Shown piece after piece: positions 23,341-25,933 of a DNA stretch of 25,933 nt. The DNA lies in assembly GCA_002501205.1 (NCBI GenBank), contig DLRW01000082.1, forward strand, positions 1 to 25,933, in the 5' to 3' direction. The DNA is from Flavobacteriales bacterium UBA7878. GTDB taxonomy: Bacteria > Bacteroidota > Bacteroidia > Flavobacteriales > Schleiferiaceae. The notes beneath the pieces are model-generated. The model was not told the origin of the DNA. It was given only the letters and a program-made list of their open reading frames with translations, and ran no database searches. The stretch's first letter is position 1; each line of letters opens with the position of its first letter. The position numbers and the translations under genes are program-made.

Positions 23341-25368
23341 ATGAAAAAATATATCAGTCTCTTTCTTCTGGCCGGCTTTGGCCTGATGGGGCAAAATGAA
23401 GTGATGACTCCCAAAAAACTTTGGGAGTTGGGTCGAGTAAGCCTCGATGCCGTTTCACCCGATGGCAAAAGCATGGTCTATGGTGTGAGTCGCTACGACC
23501 TGGAGGCCAACTCTGGTAACCGCGACCTTTATTTAATGGAGATCAAATCCGGTAAAATCACCCAATTAACCGATTTGGCAGGTGGTGAGTACGGTGCGCA
23601 TTTCCTTAATAATGGAGTGGCTTTTAATCACCGTGGCCAATTACATTGGGTAGATCTAAAGGGTCAATCTCAAAAACCTCTCACCAATATTGAAGGCGGT
23701 ATCTCCGGTGCAAAGGCTTATAAATTGGCCGATGGCAGCGTGAAAATCCTTTTCAGCAAATCTTTTAAAACCGCTGAAACACCAGCCGAAATGTATCCGG
23801 ATTTACCTAAAGCTGAATTCCGGGTAATGGACGATCTTATGTATCGCCATTGGGATTCCTGGGATGATTATGAGTCTATGCAAGTATGCATAAGTGACTA
23901 CGAAAATGAAGCAGTTAGCAGTTTCAAAAACCTTATGGATGGCTCCAGCTTCGATTCTCCGGTTCCTCCCTTTGGTGGTTCCGAGAGCTATGTATTAAGC
24001 CCTGATGGCAAATACGTGGTATACGAAAGCAAATACCTTAGCGGTAAAGACTTTGCGGAACAAACCAATAGCGACCTCTACCTGGTAGATCTTAGTACTG
24101 GTCAAACCAGCAATATTTCGGATGGTATGATGGGTTACGATAAAAACCCACAGTTCTCTGCCGATGGAAGTAAAATTGCCTGGTTGAGCATGGCCACTAA
24201 TGGTTATGAAAGTGATGTAAATGATCTGATCATTTTAGACCTTAAAAGCAAGGAAAAAACGCATGTCCTTAAGAGTAGTGGCAATTACGACACATATACC
24301 TTAAACTCCTTTGCCTGGAATGGTGCGGATGAATTTGTAGTAGGTATCCCTACCATGGGAAGTAATCAAATTTTCGAACTTGAACAGAAAGGCAAAAGCT
24401 GGAAGTTTGAGAAAATCAGCCAGGGCGACCACAATTACAATCACTTCGAAATCGCCAAAGGTGGTTTGGTTGTAGATCGTCAGGATATGAACAATGCTAC
24501 CGAAATCTATTTCTTAAAAGACAATGGTAAGGCTACACAGCTCACCCATATTAATGATGAGCTCTACAGCAAAATTGGCAAGAGCAAAATTGAAAAGCGC
24601 ATGGTGAAAACCAGCGATGGTAAAGACATGCTTACCTGGGTAATTTATCCTCCCGATTTCGATCCCAATAAAAAATACCCTACCCTTTTATATTGTCAGG
24701 GAGGACCTCAATCTCAAGTATCCCAGTTCTACAGCTTCCGTTGGAACTTCCAATTAATGGCGGCTCAAGGATATATCGTAGTTGCTCCTAACCGCAGAGG
24801 TTTACCAGGCTTTGGCCGCGAATGGAACGAAAAGATCTCCAAAGATTGGGGTGGTCAGCCTATGCGCGATTACTTAGCGGCCATCGACGATGTAGCTAAA
24901 GAACCTTTCGTGGATAATGATAATTTAGGCTGTATTGGCGCTAGCTATGGTGGCTATTCAGTTTATATGTTAGCGGGTATTCACGAAGGACGCTTTAAGA
25001 GCTTCATCTCACATTGCGGCTTATTCGACCTCGAAAGCTGGTACCTAAGCACCGAGGAAATGTTCTTTGCGAACTACGATTTAGGTGGCCCTTATTGGGA
25101 TGAGGCCAATGCAGAAACCTACAGCAGCTTTGACCCTAAAGACTATGTACAAAATTGGGATACCCCTATTTTGGTAATACACGGAGGAATGGATTTCCGG
25201 GTACCAATCAACCAGGGTATGGAAGTATTCCAGGCGGCTAAACTGCGAGGAGTACCTTCTCGCTTCCTCTACTTCCCCAATGAAGGCCACTGGATTTTAA
25301 GTCCCCAAAACGGATTAGTATGGCACGATCAATTCTTTGGTTGGTTAGACCAATGGCTTAAGCAATAA
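23341..25368 (+). CDS. S9 family prolyl oligopeptidase-type serine peptidase
   Basis: A 675-residue secreted peptidase with signal peptide MKKYISLFLLAGFGLMGQ. Residues about 25-430 form a WD40-like beta-propeller (units such as LDAVSPDGKSMVYGVSR and YVLSPDGKYVVYESK), and residues about 440-675 an alpha/beta-hydrolase. The catalytic triad is S535 in IGASYGGYS, D618 in GGMDFRVP and H650 in NEGHWIL, all in the expected order and spacing. It resembles the acylaminoacyl-peptidase / dipeptidyl-peptidase groups of S9 and probably digests oligopeptides in the periplasm. The frame is open upstream to 23266, but the signal peptide marks 23341 as the start. A degenerate -7 box (AAGTTTTG, 23292-23299) lies about 42 bases before it. 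Confidence 0.93.
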   Translation: MKKYISLFLLAGFGLMGQNEVMTPKKLWELGRVSLDAVSPDGKSMVYGVSRYDLEANSGNRDLYLMEIKSGKITQLTDLAGGEYGAHFLNNGVAFNHRGQLHWVDLKGQSQKPLTNIEGGISGAKAYKLADGSVKILFSKSFKTAETPAEMYPDLPKAEFRVMDDLMYRHWDSWDDYESMQVCISDYENEAVSSFKNLMDGSSFDSPVPPFGGSESYVLSPDGKYVVYESKYLSGKDFAEQTNSDLYLVDLSTGQTSNISDGMMGYDKNPQFSADGSKIAWLSMATNGYESDVNDLIILDLKSKEKTHVLKSSGNYDTYTLNSFAWNGADEFVVGIPTMGSNQIFELEQKGKSWKFEKISQGDHNYNHFEIAKGGLVVDRQDMNNATEIYFLKDNGKATQLTHINDELYSKIGKSKIEKRMVKTSDGKDMLTWVIYPPDFDPNKKYPTLLYCQGGPQSQVSQFYSFRWNFQLMAAQGYIVVAPNRRGLPGFGREWNEKISKDWGGQPMRDYLAAIDDVAKEPFVDNDNLGCIGASYGGYSVYMLAGIHEGRFKSFISHCGLFDLESWYLSTEEMFFANYDLGGPYWDEANAETYSSFDPKDYVQNWDTPILVIHGGMDFRVPINQGMEVFQAAKLRGVPSRFLYFPNEGHWILSPQNGLVWHDQFFGWLDQWLKQ

Positions 25369-25390
25369 GCATTCTTTAGAATAGCGTTCA

Positions 25391-25421
25391 AGAGCCGCTT
25401 CCCATGGGAGCGGCTTTTTTT
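25391..25421 (+). terminator. Terminator of the S9 peptidase gene
   Basis: AGCCGCT (25393-25399) pairs with AGCGGCT (25409-25415). The centre CCCATGGG is itself self-complementary. A run of T follows. Confidence 0.88.
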
Positions 25422-25440
25422 ATTCTTTAAAAACATCCTC

Positions 25441-25491
25441 CGGTTTATCCAGAAGATTTTACGGTTCATCCTTCCTGATTACGGCTCATCC
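25441..25491 (+). repeat. Three phased direct repeats, candidate regulator-binding sites
   Basis: CGGTTTATCC (25441-25450), CGGTTCATCC (25462-25471) and CGGCTCATCC (25482-25491) repeat at 21 and 20 bases, i.e. every two helical turns. The last two are each preceded by TTA. They lie directly upstream of the expected -33 region of the receptor gene at 25549. Each repeat resembles the LytTR-domain target (two or more imperfect GTT-containing 9-mers spaced about 21 bases), with one or two mismatches. Confidence 0.6.
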
Positions 25492-25522
25492 ATATTCAAT
25501 TTTCCTGGTAGGCCCGCCACCC

Positions 25523-25530
25523 TAGTTTAG
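25523..25530 (+). promoter_or_regulatory. Candidate -7 element of the last receptor gene
   Basis: TAGTTTAG differs from TAnnTTTG at one position and lies 18 bases before the ATG. The imperfect box, with repeats just upstream, would suit an activator-dependent promoter. Confidence 0.35.
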
Positions 25531-25548
25531 CTGGCAAATCAAGGAATC

Positions 25549-25933
25549 ATGTATCGTCTTCTTCTATTATTCACACTTATAACAAGCAGTCTTAGCGCCC
25601 AAAACAAGCTCGAAGGCTGGGTAAAAGACCCTCAAGGAGAGCCACTTGCCGGGGTTAACATCTACCTCAAAGGCAGCTTTGTCGGCACCACTTCGGATGC
25701 GGATGGTCATTTCCAAATAGAAGGCTTAAACCCGGAAGGTATTCTGGTTTTTAGCATGATGGGCTTTGAAAGCTTAGAACTAGCTCTTGAAGACCTCGAC
25801 TTTACACAGAAGCAAAATATTCAACTTAAAGAAGCCTTTAACAAACTGGCTGCTGTAACAGTAAACGCGGGCAGCATGAGGTAAGCGATAAAAAGCAATC
25901 GGTTGTTTTACGCCCATTGGATATTGTTACTAC
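25549..25933 (+). pseudogene. TonB-dependent receptor, N-terminal part, frameshifted and cut by window edge
   Basis: From the ATG at 25549 the frame gives a signal peptide (MYRLLLLFTLITSSLSAQ) and a complete carboxypeptidase-regulatory-like domain (LEGWVKDPQGEPLAGVNIYL, VGTTSDADGHFQIEGL, FSMMGFES). It reaches AVTVNAGSMR and stops at TAA 25882-25884. In another frame, starting with GTA at 25881, the sequence continues VSDKKQSVVLRPLDIVTT to the window end. That is the stretch normally following VTVNAG in Bacteroidota TonB receptors (AG....DKK...L..LDIVTT). One base is therefore missing near 25879-25881. No homopolymer lies there, so slippage is not an obvious cause. It may be a real inactivating mutation or a sequencing error; the plug and barrel are outside the window. 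Confidence 0.75.

Noticed and set aside
25401..25408. CCCATGGG palindrome considered as an operator
   Set aside because: It is the centre of an intrinsic terminator hairpin, which fully explains it.
1..25933. CRISPR arrays, insertion sequences, prophage, toxin-antitoxin or defence islands
   Set aside because: No repeat-spacer pattern, transposase, integrase or known defence motif is seen on either strand; gene content is core and envelope functions.

Overview
The window looks like the chromosome of a member of the Bacteroidota, most likely a Flavobacteriales-type marine relative. Four signs point there: the cluster mutY-ssb-gldE-gldD (gliding / type IX secretion, T9SS), a secreted kelch protein with a T9SS C-terminal sorting domain, TonB-dependent receptors with an N-terminal carboxypeptidase-regulatory-like domain, and promoters of the Bacteroidota type (TAnnTTTG at -7, about 19 bases below a TTG/TTTG) with almost no Shine-Dalgarno sequences. 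No insertion sequence, prophage, CRISPR array, tRNA or rRNA is visible, and no gap between genes exceeds 250 bases.

Layout. 1-4187 (minus): serS, a small lipoprotein, a large secreted TPR protein, a DUF4286 protein and the start of recX, packed as one operon. 4274-4926 (minus): rplU-rpmA with its own promoter and terminator. 5177-8577 (plus): two M16 metallopeptidase-family proteins, one with a complete zinc site and one without, the second fused to a LolA-like domain. 8631-9557 (minus): an EamA/DMT transporter whose start should be moved to an internal GTG. 9614-12598 (plus): a one-TM protein of unknown function followed by a TonB-dependent receptor. 12757-13953: secreted kelch/T9SS protein. 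14024-15061: heme A synthase. 15051-18762 (minus): mutY, ssb, gldE, gldD and a DUF2007 protein. 18886-21480 (plus): HU-family protein, TPR protein, a 29-residue basic ribosomal-type protein and RNase E/G. 21541-25368: OmpA-like lipoprotein, beta-barrel protein and S9 peptidase, each followed by a strong terminator. 25549-end: start of another TonB-dependent receptor, broken by a one-base frameshift.

How they fit together. Much of the window concerns the cell envelope: secreted proteases, TonB receptors, lipoproteins, an OmpA-like peptidoglycan anchor and gliding/T9SS components. The rest is core translation and nucleic-acid maintenance (serS, L21, L27, RNase E/G, SSB, MutY, HU, RecX). I do not see a clear new defence or biosynthetic system. 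The most interesting points are three phased direct repeats upstream of the last receptor that look like regulator sites, the frameshift in that receptor, near-leaderless promoters sharing TTTGCGGC before the start codon, the tiny mS38/COX24-like gene, and an RNase E/G lacking the zinc-link cysteines.
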